A DNA stretch of 64,000 nucleotides, from NCBI RefSeq assembly GCF_947501405.1, contig NZ_CANMVK010000003.1, positions 62,001 to 126,000 of the forward strand. The letters are read 5' to 3'. Numbering within the stretch: the first letter of the stretch is position 1; the number at the start of each line of letters is the position of its first letter. The DNA comes from an uncultured Hoeflea sp. Its GTDB lineage: Bacteria > Pseudomonadota > Alphaproteobacteria > Rhizobiales > Rhizobiaceae. This document shows, in pieces, positions 36,328-45,339 of the stretch. The translations under genes and the position numbers were made by a program. The notes beneath the pieces are model-generated. The model was not told the origin of the DNA. It saw only the letters and a program-made list of their open reading frames with translations, and did no database searches.

Positions 36328-38424
36328 ATGAAACGATTGTTCGTTACCGCAACCGCCATCGCCGTTCTGGCGGTCGGCGCGGTTCAGGCTCAACCCATCA
36401 GTCCGGAGGAAATCCGGGCGGCCACGGCCGGGATCGACACGCAGGCGATCATCGCCAATGCGGACCATACCCGCAACTGGCTCAATTACGGGCTCGATTA
36501 CGCCGAGACCCGGCATTCACTGCTCACCGGAATTACCACCGACAATGTCGAGCAGATGGGGCTTGCCTGGTCCTATGACCTGCAGTCGCGCCGCGGTGTG
36601 GAGGCCACGCCGATTGTGGTTGACGGGGTGATGTATGTCACCGCCTCCTGGTCGGTGGTGCACGCGCTGGATGCCATCACCGGCGAGGAACTGTGGGTCT
36701 ATGATCCGGAGGTTCCCCGCGAATTCGCCTCGCGTGGCTGCTGCGATGTCGTCAACCGCGGCGTTGCCGTCTATGGCGGCAAGGTCTTCGTGGGGGCGTT
36801 TGACGGCAATCTGCATGCGCTTGACGCAGCGACCGGCGAACGTGTGTGGAAGACCGACACCATTGAAAACCGGGAGATGTCCTACACCATCACCGGCGCG
36901 CCGCGGGTGATCAACGGACAGGTCATCATCGGCAATGGCGGCGCTGAATTCGGTGTGCGCGGCTATGTCTCGGCCTATGATGCGGAGACCGGCGAGATGA
37001 CCTGGCGCTGGTATTCGGTACCCGGCGATCCCTCCAAACCGTTCGAGAACCCTTCGATGGAAGCAGCGGCGGAAACCTGGGATCCCTCGGCCAAATACTG
37101 GGAAGCAGGCGGCGGCGGCACGATCTGGGACGCCATGGCCTATGATCCGGAACTCGACCTTTTGTATGTCGGCACCGGCAACGGCTCGCCCTGGAACCGG
37201 CATCTGCGGTCGCCGGCGGGTGGCGACAATCTCTATCTCGCATCGATCGTGGCGCTCAGGCCATCGACCGGGGAATATGTCTGGCATTACCAGAACACGC
37301 CCGGCGATACGTGGGATTACACCTCGACCCAGCACATGATTCTCGCCGATCTCGAGATCGGGGGCGAAACCCGCAAGGTGATCATGCAGGCTCCGAAGAA
37401 CGGGTTCTTCTATGTGATCGACCGCACCGATGGCACGTTCATCTCGGCCGAGCCTTTTGTCGAGGTCACCTGGGCAACGGGCTACGATGAGGATGGCCGC
37501 CCGATCGAGGTCGAGGGCGCCCGCGCGCGAACCGAGCCGTGGGAGACTATCCCCTCGGCCTATGGCGCTCACAACTGGCACCCGATGAGCTTCAACCCGG
37601 AGACCGGACTGGTCTACATTCCGGCGCAGGGCGTGCCGCTGGTGCAGTCAACCGACCCGGCCTGGGAACTCAACAGCCACAAGCCGATGTCGACCATGTC
37701 GGGCGTGGGCTGGAACCTGGGCTATCTGTTCAATGTGGTTGCCCCCGGTGCGACGCCGTTCGGTCATTTGCTGGCCTGGGATCCGGTGAACCAGCGCGAG
37801 GTCTGGCGCGCCGAATATGTCAGCCCATGGAATGGCGGGACGCTGACCACCGCCGGTAATCTGGTGTTTCAGGGTACCGCGGACGGGCGGTTCATCGCCT
37901 ATAACGCAGCCAGCGGCGAAGTGATGTGGCAGGCCGAAGTCGGCTCTGGTGTTGTTGCTGCGCCCGCAACTTTTGAAGTTGATGGCGAACAATATGTGTC
38001 GATCGCAGTGGGCTGGGGCGGTGTCTATGGTCTGATGCAGCGCGCAACCGAGCGGGTTGGCCCGGGCCGGGTCTATACTTTCAAACTCGGCGGCGAGGCC
38101 GAACGGCCCGATCAGGTCATCAGTGACCGTACCGAGCTCGTGTCGGGCGTGGCCTACGATCCCGATCACGTCGGCGAGGGTCTGTCGATCTATGTCTCCA
38201 ACTGCCTGTTCTGCCATGGGGTGCCCGGCGTCAACAATGGCGGGGCGATCCCCAATCTCGGCTTTTCCGACGCCGCCGTGCTTGAAAACGCGCGGGAATG
38301 GATCCTGGGCGACGCCGGCGAGGAAAGAGGCATGCCGAATTTCTCCGACAAGCTGAACGAAGACGATGTGGCTCGGCTGGTGGCCTTCATTCAGGGCACG
38401 GCGGATGCGGTTCGTCCGAAGTAG
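36328..38424 (+). CDS. PQQ-dependent quinohemoprotein alcohol dehydrogenase
   Basis: 698 aa. Signal peptide (residues 1-21, ending AVQA), then an eight-bladed PQQ propeller with W-motif repeats (ALDAITGEELWVYDPE, ALDAATGERVWKTD). It carries the vicinal Cys pair in SRGCCDVVNRG that packs on PQQ and the probable catalytic Asp in TPGDTWDYTS. A C-terminal cytochrome c domain holds the haem site CLFCH at about residue 625 and the likely axial Met in GMPNFSD. Type II quinohemoproteins oxidise alcohols in the periplasm and pass electrons to a cytochrome or azurin. No PQQ synthesis or electron-acceptor gene is in the window. GGGAGGA precedes the ATG. Confidence 0.93.
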   Translation: MKRLFVTATAIAVLAVGAVQAQPISPEEIRAATAGIDTQAIIANADHTRNWLNYGLDYAETRHSLLTGITTDNVEQMGLAWSYDLQSRRGVEATPIVVDGVMYVTASWSVVHALDAITGEELWVYDPEVPREFASRGCCDVVNRGVAVYGGKVFVGAFDGNLHALDAATGERVWKTDTIENREMSYTITGAPRVINGQVIIGNGGAEFGVRGYVSAYDAETGEMTWRWYSVPGDPSKPFENPSMEAAAETWDPSAKYWEAGGGGTIWDAMAYDPELDLLYVGTGNGSPWNRHLRSPAGGDNLYLASIVALRPSTGEYVWHYQNTPGDTWDYTSTQHMILADLEIGGETRKVIMQAPKNGFFYVIDRTDGTFISAEPFVEVTWATGYDEDGRPIEVEGARARTEPWETIPSAYGAHNWHPMSFNPETGLVYIPAQGVPLVQSTDPAWELNSHKPMSTMSGVGWNLGYLFNVVAPGATPFGHLLAWDPVNQREVWRAEYVSPWNGGTLTTAGNLVFQGTADGRFIAYNAASGEVMWQAEVGSGVVAAPATFEVDGEQYVSIAVGWGGVYGLMQRATERVGPGRVYTFKLGGEAERPDQVISDRTELVSGVAYDPDHVGEGLSIYVSNCLFCHGVPGVNNGGAIPNLGFSDAAVLENAREWILGDAGEERGMPNFSDKLNEDDVARLVAFIQGTADAVRPK

Positions 38425-38488
38425 CAATCGGGTCCGGGGACATTGCTCACCCGGCGCCCGGACCTGAATTGCTGTGCTGGACAGAGGG

Positions 38489-38516
38489 AAAGACGCCGGG
38501 TGACCGGCGTCTTTTC
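38489..38516. terminator. Bidirectional terminator between PQQ dehydrogenase and quinone oxidoreductase genes
   Basis: AAAGACGCCGG (38489-38499) pairs perfectly with CCGGCGTCTTT (38504-38514), GTGA loop, with TTTT on the plus side. It serves the dehydrogenase and probably the convergent oxidoreductase gene. Confidence 0.9.
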
Positions 38517-38533
38517 TGCGTGGGGAACACGCC

Positions 38534-39532
38534 TTAGATCTTGAGAATTGCGTTGCCCACAAGCCCGCCATTTTCCACCGCCTGATGGGCCGCAACCGCG
38601 TCGCTGAGGTCAAAGATCCTGTCGATGCGCGGGTTCAGCTTGCCCTGGCTTAGCAGCCGGTTGATGTCATCAATGGCAGCCTGTTTGGCAGCATCAGACA
38701 TCGAGTAGACAAACACCGGCTGCAAACGGATGTTGCGAAATGCCAGCGGATAAAACGGCACGGACGGCGTCACATTGGAGGTGGAGGCATAGGCGCCCAC
38801 CGTGGCGTCGAACGCCAGAACCTTCGGATAAAGATCCATGTGGGCGGCGAGATCGACTTCGGCCACATGGTCGATGCCGTCTGGGCCGGCCTCATCAATC
38901 AGACGGGCTTCCAGGTCTTCGGTTTTGTAATTGATCACCTCGTCGGCGCCGGCCTGCCTGGCGATCTCCGCCTTGGCCTGGGAACTGACCGTGGCGATCA
39001 CCCGCGCGCCCATGGCCTTGGCAATCTCGATGGCCGAGTGGCCGACGGCGCCGGCGCCGCCGGTGACCAGAACCGTCTTTCCTGCGACCGGCCCGGCGCA
39101 CATCACTGCCCGATGCGCCGTCATCGCCGGAACGCCGAGACAGGCGCCAGTTTCAAAACCCGTCCCGTCGGGCAGCGGCGCGGCCAACGCTTCGGGCACA
39201 CAGACATATTCGGCCGCGGTGCCGGTCACGCCTTGTGACAGGCCGTCCACTGAGCGATTGACATTGTAAAGCCAGACCCGTTCGCCGATACGGGCAGGGT
39301 TGACGCCTTCGCCGACCGCGTCGATCACGCCGGCGCCGTCATTGTGGACAATCACCCGCTCGGCGACCATCGGTCCCTGAGCTCCGCTGCGCAGTTTGAC
39401 ATCCGAGGGGTTGACGCCGGAGGCCGCGATCTTGACGCGCAATGCGCCGGCTCCCGGCGACGGCGACTCGGTCTCCAGCTGCTCAAGAGCTTCGGCTGCA
39501 GCTCCACGCTGTTTGCAAAAGATCGCTTTCAT
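38534..39532 (-). CDS. Zinc-independent quinone oxidoreductase (MDR family)
   Basis: 332 aa of the QOR branch of the medium-chain dehydrogenase/reductase superfamily. It has the GroES-like N-terminal domain (SGVNPSDVKLRSG), then the NADPH Rossmann fold with LVTGGAGAVGHSAIEIAKAM. The structural and catalytic zinc cysteines of true alcohol dehydrogenases are missing. These enzymes reduce quinones or alkenals with NADPH. Start ATG 39532 has AGGAGA upstream; a longer frame to 39667 is not supported. Confidence 0.9.
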   Translation of the reverse strand: MKAIFCKQRGAAAEALEQLETESPSPGAGALRVKIAASGVNPSDVKLRSGAQGPMVAERVIVHNDGAGVIDAVGEGVNPARIGERVWLYNVNRSVDGLSQGVTGTAAEYVCVPEALAAPLPDGTGFETGACLGVPAMTAHRAVMCAGPVAGKTVLVTGGAGAVGHSAIEIAKAMGARVIATVSSQAKAEIARQAGADEVINYKTEDLEARLIDEAGPDGIDHVAEVDLAAHMDLYPKVLAFDATVGAYASTSNVTPSVPFYPLAFRNIRLQPVFVYSMSDAAKQAAIDDINRLLSQGKLNPRIDRIFDLSDAVAAHQAVENGGLVGNAILKI

Positions 39533-39932
39533 AGGTGCTCTCCTGAAAATGGCGCCATGGGCAAAATTTGTCGCGGAGGCTGGCGGTGGCTTTTCCGCGT
39601 GCGGAGCCGGCGCGCGGCCCGCCGCCGCCGACCAGGGCATAGACACCATCAACAGGTAAAAACGCAAGCCTACCGAGCGGCTTCAACGAGATGGAACAGC
39701 CTGGCGGTCATTTCACCGGGTAGAGCCGGCTTATTGGCCGGTTTCAGCCAACTCCATATCCAGTCCCGGTCACGCCGCAGTGTTTGGGAGAGGGCGCTAA
39801 CAAACGGCGGACGGATGAACCGGTCCCATCAGAGGAGCCCAGACCGCGCCCGCCATCAGCCCCGAAGTTTCCAGGCGATCGGGCTGCGCGAAATTCAATT
39901 GTAAAAAAACCGTCTGGACGGTATGTCTTGGC
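39533..39932. other. Intergenic region between quinone oxidoreductase and tetR
   Basis: About 400 bp holding the divergent promoters of the oxidoreductase and tetR genes. ORFs crossing it lack ribosome-binding sites. The notable elements are the palindrome at 39909-39922 and a short GAGCCGGC...GCCGGTTTC repeat near 39725. Confidence 0.4.
39909..39922. promoter_or_regulatory. Candidate TetR operator
   Basis: ACCGTC-TG-GACGGT, a perfect palindrome 10 bp before the tetR ATG. The location suits autorepression of the tetR-SMR operon. Confidence 0.6.
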
Positions 39933-40535
39933 ATGCTCACATCGCACCAACGCAAGAATGACCCCGAGGCCCTGCGCGCCAGACTGCTTGATTGCGCAGC
40001 AAGCCTGATCACCGAAGAGGGGCTGCCCGCCCTGACGCTGGATAAAGTGGCGCGGCTGGCCGGTGTCAGCAAGGGCGGTCTGCTGCATCATTTCGCTTCC
40101 AAACAGGCGCTGATCGACGGCCTGTTCGCGCAGGTGGTGGCCTGGTTCAACGGCCGGGTCGACGCCTTGATTGCGCCCGACCGGAATGCTTCCGCCCGGT
40201 TTTCCCGGGCCTATCTTGCCGTCATCGCGGCAATTGACATGGATGAACCCGAGCAACGGCGCTTGGCCGTGTTGATCCTGATGTTGAGTTCGGACCCGCA
40301 TCACTGCGCCAGATGGAACGCATGGGTGGAGGCGCGGCTCGAGCGCCACCGGTCGACCGACCGTTCACCGTTGGCGCGCACACTCAGGCTGGCGGCCGAC
40401 GGGCTGTGGTTGTCGGAACTTGGCGGCGGCCCGGATTCGGGTTTGGAAGCGCGCAGCCAGGTGCTTGGCTTTCTCGAAAGTCTCGGCAGCGGCACCGCTC
40501 TATCGCTCGCAACAGCCAAAGCTGGAGAGCCGTGA
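39933..40535 (+). CDS. TetR-family transcriptional regulator
   Basis: 200 aa. The N-terminal helix-turn-helix (about residues 14-62: LLDCAASLITEEGLPALTLD ... GVSKGGLLHHFASKQALIDG) is characteristic, and the helical ligand domain resembles that of regulators of small multidrug pumps. It starts 10 bp after a palindrome that is probably its operator. The SMR transporter gene begins 1 bp after its stop, so the two genes form an operon and the regulator likely represses itself and the pump until a toxic cation binds. Confidence 0.92.
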   Translation: MLTSHQRKNDPEALRARLLDCAASLITEEGLPALTLDKVARLAGVSKGGLLHHFASKQALIDGLFAQVVAWFNGRVDALIAPDRNASARFSRAYLAVIAAIDMDEPEQRRLAVLILMLSSDPHHCARWNAWVEARLERHRSTDRSPLARTLRLAADGLWLSELGGGPDSGLEARSQVLGFLESLGSGTALSLATAKAGEP

Positions 40536-40536
40536 C

Positions 40537-40866
40537 ATGCCGTGGATGTTTCTCGCAATCGCCATCGTCGGTGAGGTGGTCGCCACCTCGGCGCTGAAGG
40601 CCTCTCACGGCTTTACCAGGTGGAACTACGGTGGCCTGGCGATCGTCGGCTATGCGGTCGCCTTCTATTTTCTGGCGATCGTGCTCAAGACCATTCCGGT
40701 GGGCGTCGCCTATGCGATCTGGGCCGGCGCCGGAGTCGCCCTGGTCACGCTGATCGGCGTGTTCCTGTTCGGACAAAGGCTCGATTTTTTCGGCTATCTC
40801 GGCATCGCGCTGATCGTGTGCGGCGTGCTGGTGCTCCAGCTTCTCTCAAGCGCCGCCGGGCATTAG
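40537..40866 (+). CDS. SMR-family multidrug efflux transporter (EmrE-like)
   Basis: 109 aa with four membrane helices. The essential membrane-embedded Glu is residue 13 in MPWMFLAIAIVGEVVATSAL, and PVGVAYAIWAGAG follows in helix 3, as in EmrE/QacE-type proton-coupled exporters of quaternary cations rather than GdX/SugE guanidinium exporters. It acts as a dimer in the inner membrane. Co-operonic with tetR. Confidence 0.92.
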   Translation: MPWMFLAIAIVGEVVATSALKASHGFTRWNYGGLAIVGYAVAFYFLAIVLKTIPVGVAYAIWAGAGVALVTLIGVFLFGQRLDFFGYLGIALIVCGVLVLQLLSSAAGH

Positions 40867-41094
40867 CGAGCAGTCAACCCATGGAGTGGATGGCTGATTC
40901 GCTGCTCACAGCCGGTGTCGTGGCATCCGCATTTCCGCTCTGCATGCACCGGGTGTTGTCTTGAATATCACCGGCAAATAATAAATAGCTGGACGGCCTT
41001 GCCTGGAGCGGGTCGCGCAAAGGATCGCACCGCCGGTACCATCTCGGCGCGCACCCCGCCCCACCCGTGACCTGAACAATCAGCGAGATCTTCC

Positions 41095-42210
41095 ATGCAT
41101 CCCCTTTCCGGACTCAAAGTCGTCGAACTGGCGCGCATTCTCGCCGGGCCCTGGATCGGTCAGTCGCTCGCGGATCTGGGGGCCGAAGTCATCAAGGTGG
41201 AATCCCGCGAAGGCGATGACACGCGCCGCTGGGGGCCGCCCTTCATCGAACGCGACGGTGACACTTCGGCAGCCTATTTTTACGCCGCAAACCGCGGAAA
41301 AACATCAGTCTGCGCGGATTTTCGCACTGCCGAGGGGCAGGCGCAGGTGCGCGATCTGGTGCGCGATGCCGACATCCTGATCGAAAACTTCAAGGTTGGC
41401 GGGCTTGCCAAATACGGGCTCGATTACGCCAGTCTGAGCGCGGTGAATCCGCGTTTGATCTATTGCTCGGTGACCGGATTTGGCCAGGACGGCCCCTACG
41501 CCGCGCGCCCGGGATATGACTTTCTGATCCAGGGCATGTCGGGGCTGATGTCGATCACCGGCGAACCGGACGGCGCGCCTCAAAAGGTTGGGGTGGCGAT
41601 CACCGACATCGTAACCGGACTTTATGGCGCGATCGGCATTCTCGCCGCGGTCGAACAGCGGCACCGCACCGGCCGCGGCCAGCATATCGACATGTCGCTG
41701 CTGGATTGCGCCACCGCAGTCCTTGCCAACCAGAACATGAACTATCTGGCAACCGGGACGGCGCCCAACAGGAAGGGCAATTCTCATCCCAACATCGCGC
41801 CCTACGCGGTGTTTCCCACCGCCGACGGACATGTGATTCTCGCCATCGGCAATGATGGCCAGTTTCAGCGGTTGTGTGAGGTTCTCGGTTGCAGCGACAT
41901 GGCCGTCGACCCCCGTTTTCAAAGCAACAGCGGACGGGTGGCGGCGCGCGAGGCGCTGACCGAGGCGCTCAACGCGGCGCTCGCCTCCTGGACCTCGGCC
42001 GAGCTGCTGTCAGCGCTTGAAGCCCGCAACGTTCCCGCCGGGCCGATCCATTCGGTGGCGGAGAATTTCGCCGATGCCCAGACCCGCGCGCGGGGACTGG
42101 AGATTCACCCTGAAGGTGTCCCCGGCGTTCGCTCGCCCTGGCGGTTCAGCGACGCCGAACTCAGGCTGGAGAAATCTGCACCGGTGCTGCCGAAAGATCC
42201 GGAATCCTGA
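41095..42210 (+). CDS. CaiB/BaiF family class III CoA-transferase
   Basis: 371 aa with family hallmarks LKVVELARILAGPWIGQSLA and DLGAEVIKVESREGDDTRRW at the N-terminus. The likely catalytic Asp is in GVAITDIVTGLYGA (about residue 166), and GRGQHIDMSLLDC follows. These enzymes move CoA between carboxylates such as formate/oxalate, carnitine or succinate. The partner acid is not evident. It stands alone, convergent with polA. Confidence 0.92.
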   Translation: MHPLSGLKVVELARILAGPWIGQSLADLGAEVIKVESREGDDTRRWGPPFIERDGDTSAAYFYAANRGKTSVCADFRTAEGQAQVRDLVRDADILIENFKVGGLAKYGLDYASLSAVNPRLIYCSVTGFGQDGPYAARPGYDFLIQGMSGLMSITGEPDGAPQKVGVAITDIVTGLYGAIGILAAVEQRHRTGRGQHIDMSLLDCATAVLANQNMNYLATGTAPNRKGNSHPNIAPYAVFPTADGHVILAIGNDGQFQRLCEVLGCSDMAVDPRFQSNSGRVAAREALTEALNAALASWTSAELLSALEARNVPAGPIHSVAENFADAQTRARGLEIHPEGVPGVRSPWRFSDAELRLEKSAPVLPKDPES

Positions 42211-42237
42211 ACCGCCGCAGGTCGTGGGCAGTGGCGA

Positions 42238-45180
42238 TTAGTGCGCCTCGTCCCAGTTTTTCGCCGCGCGCGCATCGACCTTGAGCGGCACTGCCATATC
42301 GATGGCCGGCATTGCGGCATTTTCCATAACTTCGACGATCACCGGAATCACCTTTTCGACCTCGGATTCGGCGGCTTCAAAGATGAGTTCGTCATGCACC
42401 TGCAACAGCATCCGCGCCTTGGCGCCTGCGGCTTCAAGGGCCGGTTCCATGCGCACCATGGCGCGGCGGATGATATCGGCAGCCGACCCCTGAATCGGGG
42501 CGTTGATCGCTGCGCGCTCGTTGAAGGCGCGCACCTGCGGATTGGGAGACTTGATTTCGGGATAGTGCGCGCGCCGGCCGAAGATCGTGGTCACATAACC
42601 ATGCTCCTTGGCTTCGGCCTTGGTTGAGTCCATGTAATCCTTGATGCCCGGAAAACGTTCGAAATACTTGCGGATATAATCGCCTGCCTCGGAGCGTTCG
42701 ATGCCGAGCTGATTGGCGAGACCGAAGGCGGAAATCCCGTAAATGATGCCGAAATTGATCGCCTTGGCGCGGCGGCGAACCTCGGAGGGCATGCCATCCA
42801 CCGGCACGCCGAACATTTCCGATGCGGTCATGGCGTGAATATCGACGCCATCGGCGAAGGCCTGCCTGAGCTGCGGGATGTCGGCGACATGGGCCAGCAC
42901 CCGGAGTTCGATCTGGCTGTAGTCGGCGGAAATGAGCAGATTGCCGGGCTCGGCAATGAAGGCAGTGCGGATCTTGCGCCCCTCAGTGGTGCGGATCGGG
43001 ATGTTCTGGATGTTCGGATCCGACGATGACAGACGCCCGGTGCTGGTTGCCGCCATCGCAAACGAGGTATGAACCCGCCCCGTATCGGGATTGATAAAGC
43101 CGGGCAGCGCGTCGGTGTAGGTGGATTTGAGCTTGGTCAGCTGCCGCCAGTCGACAATCTTGCGCGGCAGTTCATGGCCTTCGGCGGCCAGATCCTCAAG
43201 CACCTGCGCCGAGGTTGACCACTGTCCGGTCTTGGTCTTGGAGCCGCCGGGCAGTTCCATCTTGCCAAACAGGATTTCGCCGAGCTGCTTGGGCGAGCCA
43301 AGATTGAAGGATTCGCCGGCCAGCTCCCGGGCTTCGGCCTCAAGCGCTGCCGCGCCCTGCGCCAGTTCGCCCGACAGCCGCGACAGGATTTGCCGGTCGA
43401 CGCGGATGCCGCGCTCTTCCATGCGCATCAGCACCGGCGCCAGCGGCCGTTCCAGGCGTTCATAGACGCGGGTCAGGCCGTCCGCCACCAGGCGCGGTTT
43501 AAGCACATGCCAGAGCCGCAAGGTGACCTCCGCATCCTCCGCGGCATAGGCGGTGGCCTTTTCGATCTCGACCTCGGCAAAGGGGATCGCGCTTTTGCCC
43601 GACCCGGTTACATCCTTGTAGGCGATGGTCTTGTGGCCGAGCCAGCGATCCGACAGCGCGTCCATGCCGTGGCCGCCGCGCCCGGCGTCGAGCACATAGG
43701 ACAAAAGCATCGTGTCATCGAAGCTTTCGATGCCGATCTTGTGCTGCGCCATGACCAGCATGTCGTATTTGAGGTTCTGCCCGGTCTTGAGAATGGCCGG
43801 GTCTTCCAGAAGCAGCTGGAGTTCGTCAAGCGCCTCACGCACGGGGATCTGCCCGGGTTGCGGACCGCCACCACCGAGGAGATCACCCGCTCCGTTGGAA
43901 TGGGCGAGCGGCACATAGCAGGCGCGAAGCTTGAGGTCGCCCGTATCCGGCGCCGCTTCGGGGATGGCCAGCGAAAAACCGACCAGTTCCGCCTGCATGG
44001 CGTCAAGCGAGGTGGTCTCGGTATCGAAGGCGACAAGGCCGGTGTCACGCGCCCGTGCGCACCAGGCCTTGAGCTCAGCGAGATCGCGCAGGGTCTCATA
44101 GCTGCCGGTGTCGATCCTGGCCGCCACCGCGGCTTCGGCGCGGCGCGCGACCAGTTCGGCTGGTGTCTTTTGTTTGTCAGCGCCCGGTACCCCGGCGGCA
44201 TCGGTTGCATCGCCCGGATCAAGATCCGGACCGCGCGCCTTGGCGGATTCGTCAACCGCGATCTTGGCGGCATCAACCGCACCGGCGTCGGTTTCCGTGG
44301 CCTCGGCCACACGGCGGGTGAGCGAGGTAAACTCCATGCCCTTGAGGAACGCCACCAGTTTTGGTCCGTCGGGTGGATTCATCATGAGGGTGTCGAGCGC
44401 CACCGGCGGTTCGACATCATCGCGCAGCCGCACCAGATCACGCGAAATCCGTGCTTTGTCAGCAAATTCGATGATGTTTTCGCGGCGTTTGTTCTGCTTG
44501 ATCTCACCGGCGCGCTCAAGCAGCGTATCGAGATCGCCGAACTCCTCAATGAGCTGCGCGGCGGTTTTGGGGCCGATTCCGGGAATACCGGGCACATTGT
44601 CCACCGAATCACCGGTCAGTGCCTGCAGGTCGATCATTTTTTCGGGCTTCACACCCCATTTCTCGACAACTTCCGAGACCCCGATCTGCCGGTCCTTCAT
44701 GGTGTCGTACATCGAGACCTGGGGGCCCACCAACTGCATCAGATCCTTGTCCGATGAGATCACTGTCACATCGGCGCCCGCCTCGCGCGCCAGCCGCGCA
44801 TAGGTGGCGATGAGATCGTCGGCCTCGAAGCCCTCCATCTCGATACAGGGCAGGTCGAAGGCCCGGGTCGCCTCGCGGATAACGGCAAATTGCGGCACCA
44901 GATCCTCGGGCGGAGCGGAGCGGTTGGCCTTGTATTCGGGGTAAAGATCATTGCGGAAGGTTTTGGAGGAGTAGTCGAAAATCACCGCGAAATGGGTCGG
45001 TGTGACGCCCACCGATGTGTCGCGCGCCTCCGACACAAGCTTCCAAAGCATATTGCAGAAGCCCGACACAGCTCCGACCGGCAGCCCGTCGGACTTGCGG
45101 GTCAGCGGCGGAAGCGCGTGATAGGCCCGGAAAATGTAACCCGAACCGTCGACGAGAAAGAGATGGTCACCTTTGTTCAT
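42238..45180 (-). CDS. polA: DNA polymerase I
   Basis: 980 aa. Three modules are complete: 5'-nuclease (about residues 1-300), 3'-5' exonuclease (about 365-560, with the active DxE in FDTETTSLDAM, so proofreading should work), and the family A polymerase (about 600-980). The polymerase has DYSQIELRVLAHV (motif A), KAINFGIIYGISAFG (motif B) and QVHDELIFE (motif C). A linker of about 70 residues rich in Ala/Asp joins the first two. It fills gaps and removes RNA primers. It is divergent from a candidate small RNA. Confidence 0.98.
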   Translation of the reverse strand: MNKGDHLFLVDGSGYIFRAYHALPPLTRKSDGLPVGAVSGFCNMLWKLVSEARDTSVGVTPTHFAVIFDYSSKTFRNDLYPEYKANRSAPPEDLVPQFAVIREATRAFDLPCIEMEGFEADDLIATYARLAREAGADVTVISSDKDLMQLVGPQVSMYDTMKDRQIGVSEVVEKWGVKPEKMIDLQALTGDSVDNVPGIPGIGPKTAAQLIEEFGDLDTLLERAGEIKQNKRRENIIEFADKARISRDLVRLRDDVEPPVALDTLMMNPPDGPKLVAFLKGMEFTSLTRRVAEATETDAGAVDAAKIAVDESAKARGPDLDPGDATDAAGVPGADKQKTPAELVARRAEAAVAARIDTGSYETLRDLAELKAWCARARDTGLVAFDTETTSLDAMQAELVGFSLAIPEAAPDTGDLKLRACYVPLAHSNGAGDLLGGGGPQPGQIPVREALDELQLLLEDPAILKTGQNLKYDMLVMAQHKIGIESFDDTMLLSYVLDAGRGGHGMDALSDRWLGHKTIAYKDVTGSGKSAIPFAEVEIEKATAYAAEDAEVTLRLWHVLKPRLVADGLTRVYERLERPLAPVLMRMEERGIRVDRQILSRLSGELAQGAAALEAEARELAGESFNLGSPKQLGEILFGKMELPGGSKTKTGQWSTSAQVLEDLAAEGHELPRKIVDWRQLTKLKSTYTDALPGFINPDTGRVHTSFAMAATSTGRLSSSDPNIQNIPIRTTEGRKIRTAFIAEPGNLLISADYSQIELRVLAHVADIPQLRQAFADGVDIHAMTASEMFGVPVDGMPSEVRRRAKAINFGIIYGISAFGLANQLGIERSEAGDYIRKYFERFPGIKDYMDSTKAEAKEHGYVTTIFGRRAHYPEIKSPNPQVRAFNERAAINAPIQGSAADIIRRAMVRMEPALEAAGAKARMLLQVHDELIFEAAESEVEKVIPVIVEVMENAAMPAIDMAVPLKVDARAAKNWDEAH

Positions 45181-45303
45181 GGCGAAGGATTAGCCCGCGC
45201 GGGCGGCAAGGTCCATCATGGTTTTTGGCGCGGTGGCTCAATTGCCGCGGGCCGCGCTCACGAAATGGTTACCGATTTGTAATCTTTGGAAACACTTCGT
45301 GTC

Positions 45304-45332
45304 CTTGAAAAGCCACAATCACAGGCCCAAAT
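45304..45332 (+). promoter_or_regulatory. Candidate RpoH-type promoter of the small RNA
   Basis: CTTGAA (45304-45309), 15 bp, then GCCCAAAT (45325-45332), similar to the heat-shock sigma consensus CTTGAA-N13-15-CCCCATNT. It would start a transcript near 45340 that ends at the terminator at 45493. Match by eye only. Confidence 0.4.
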
Positions 45333-45339
45333 CCAAATC

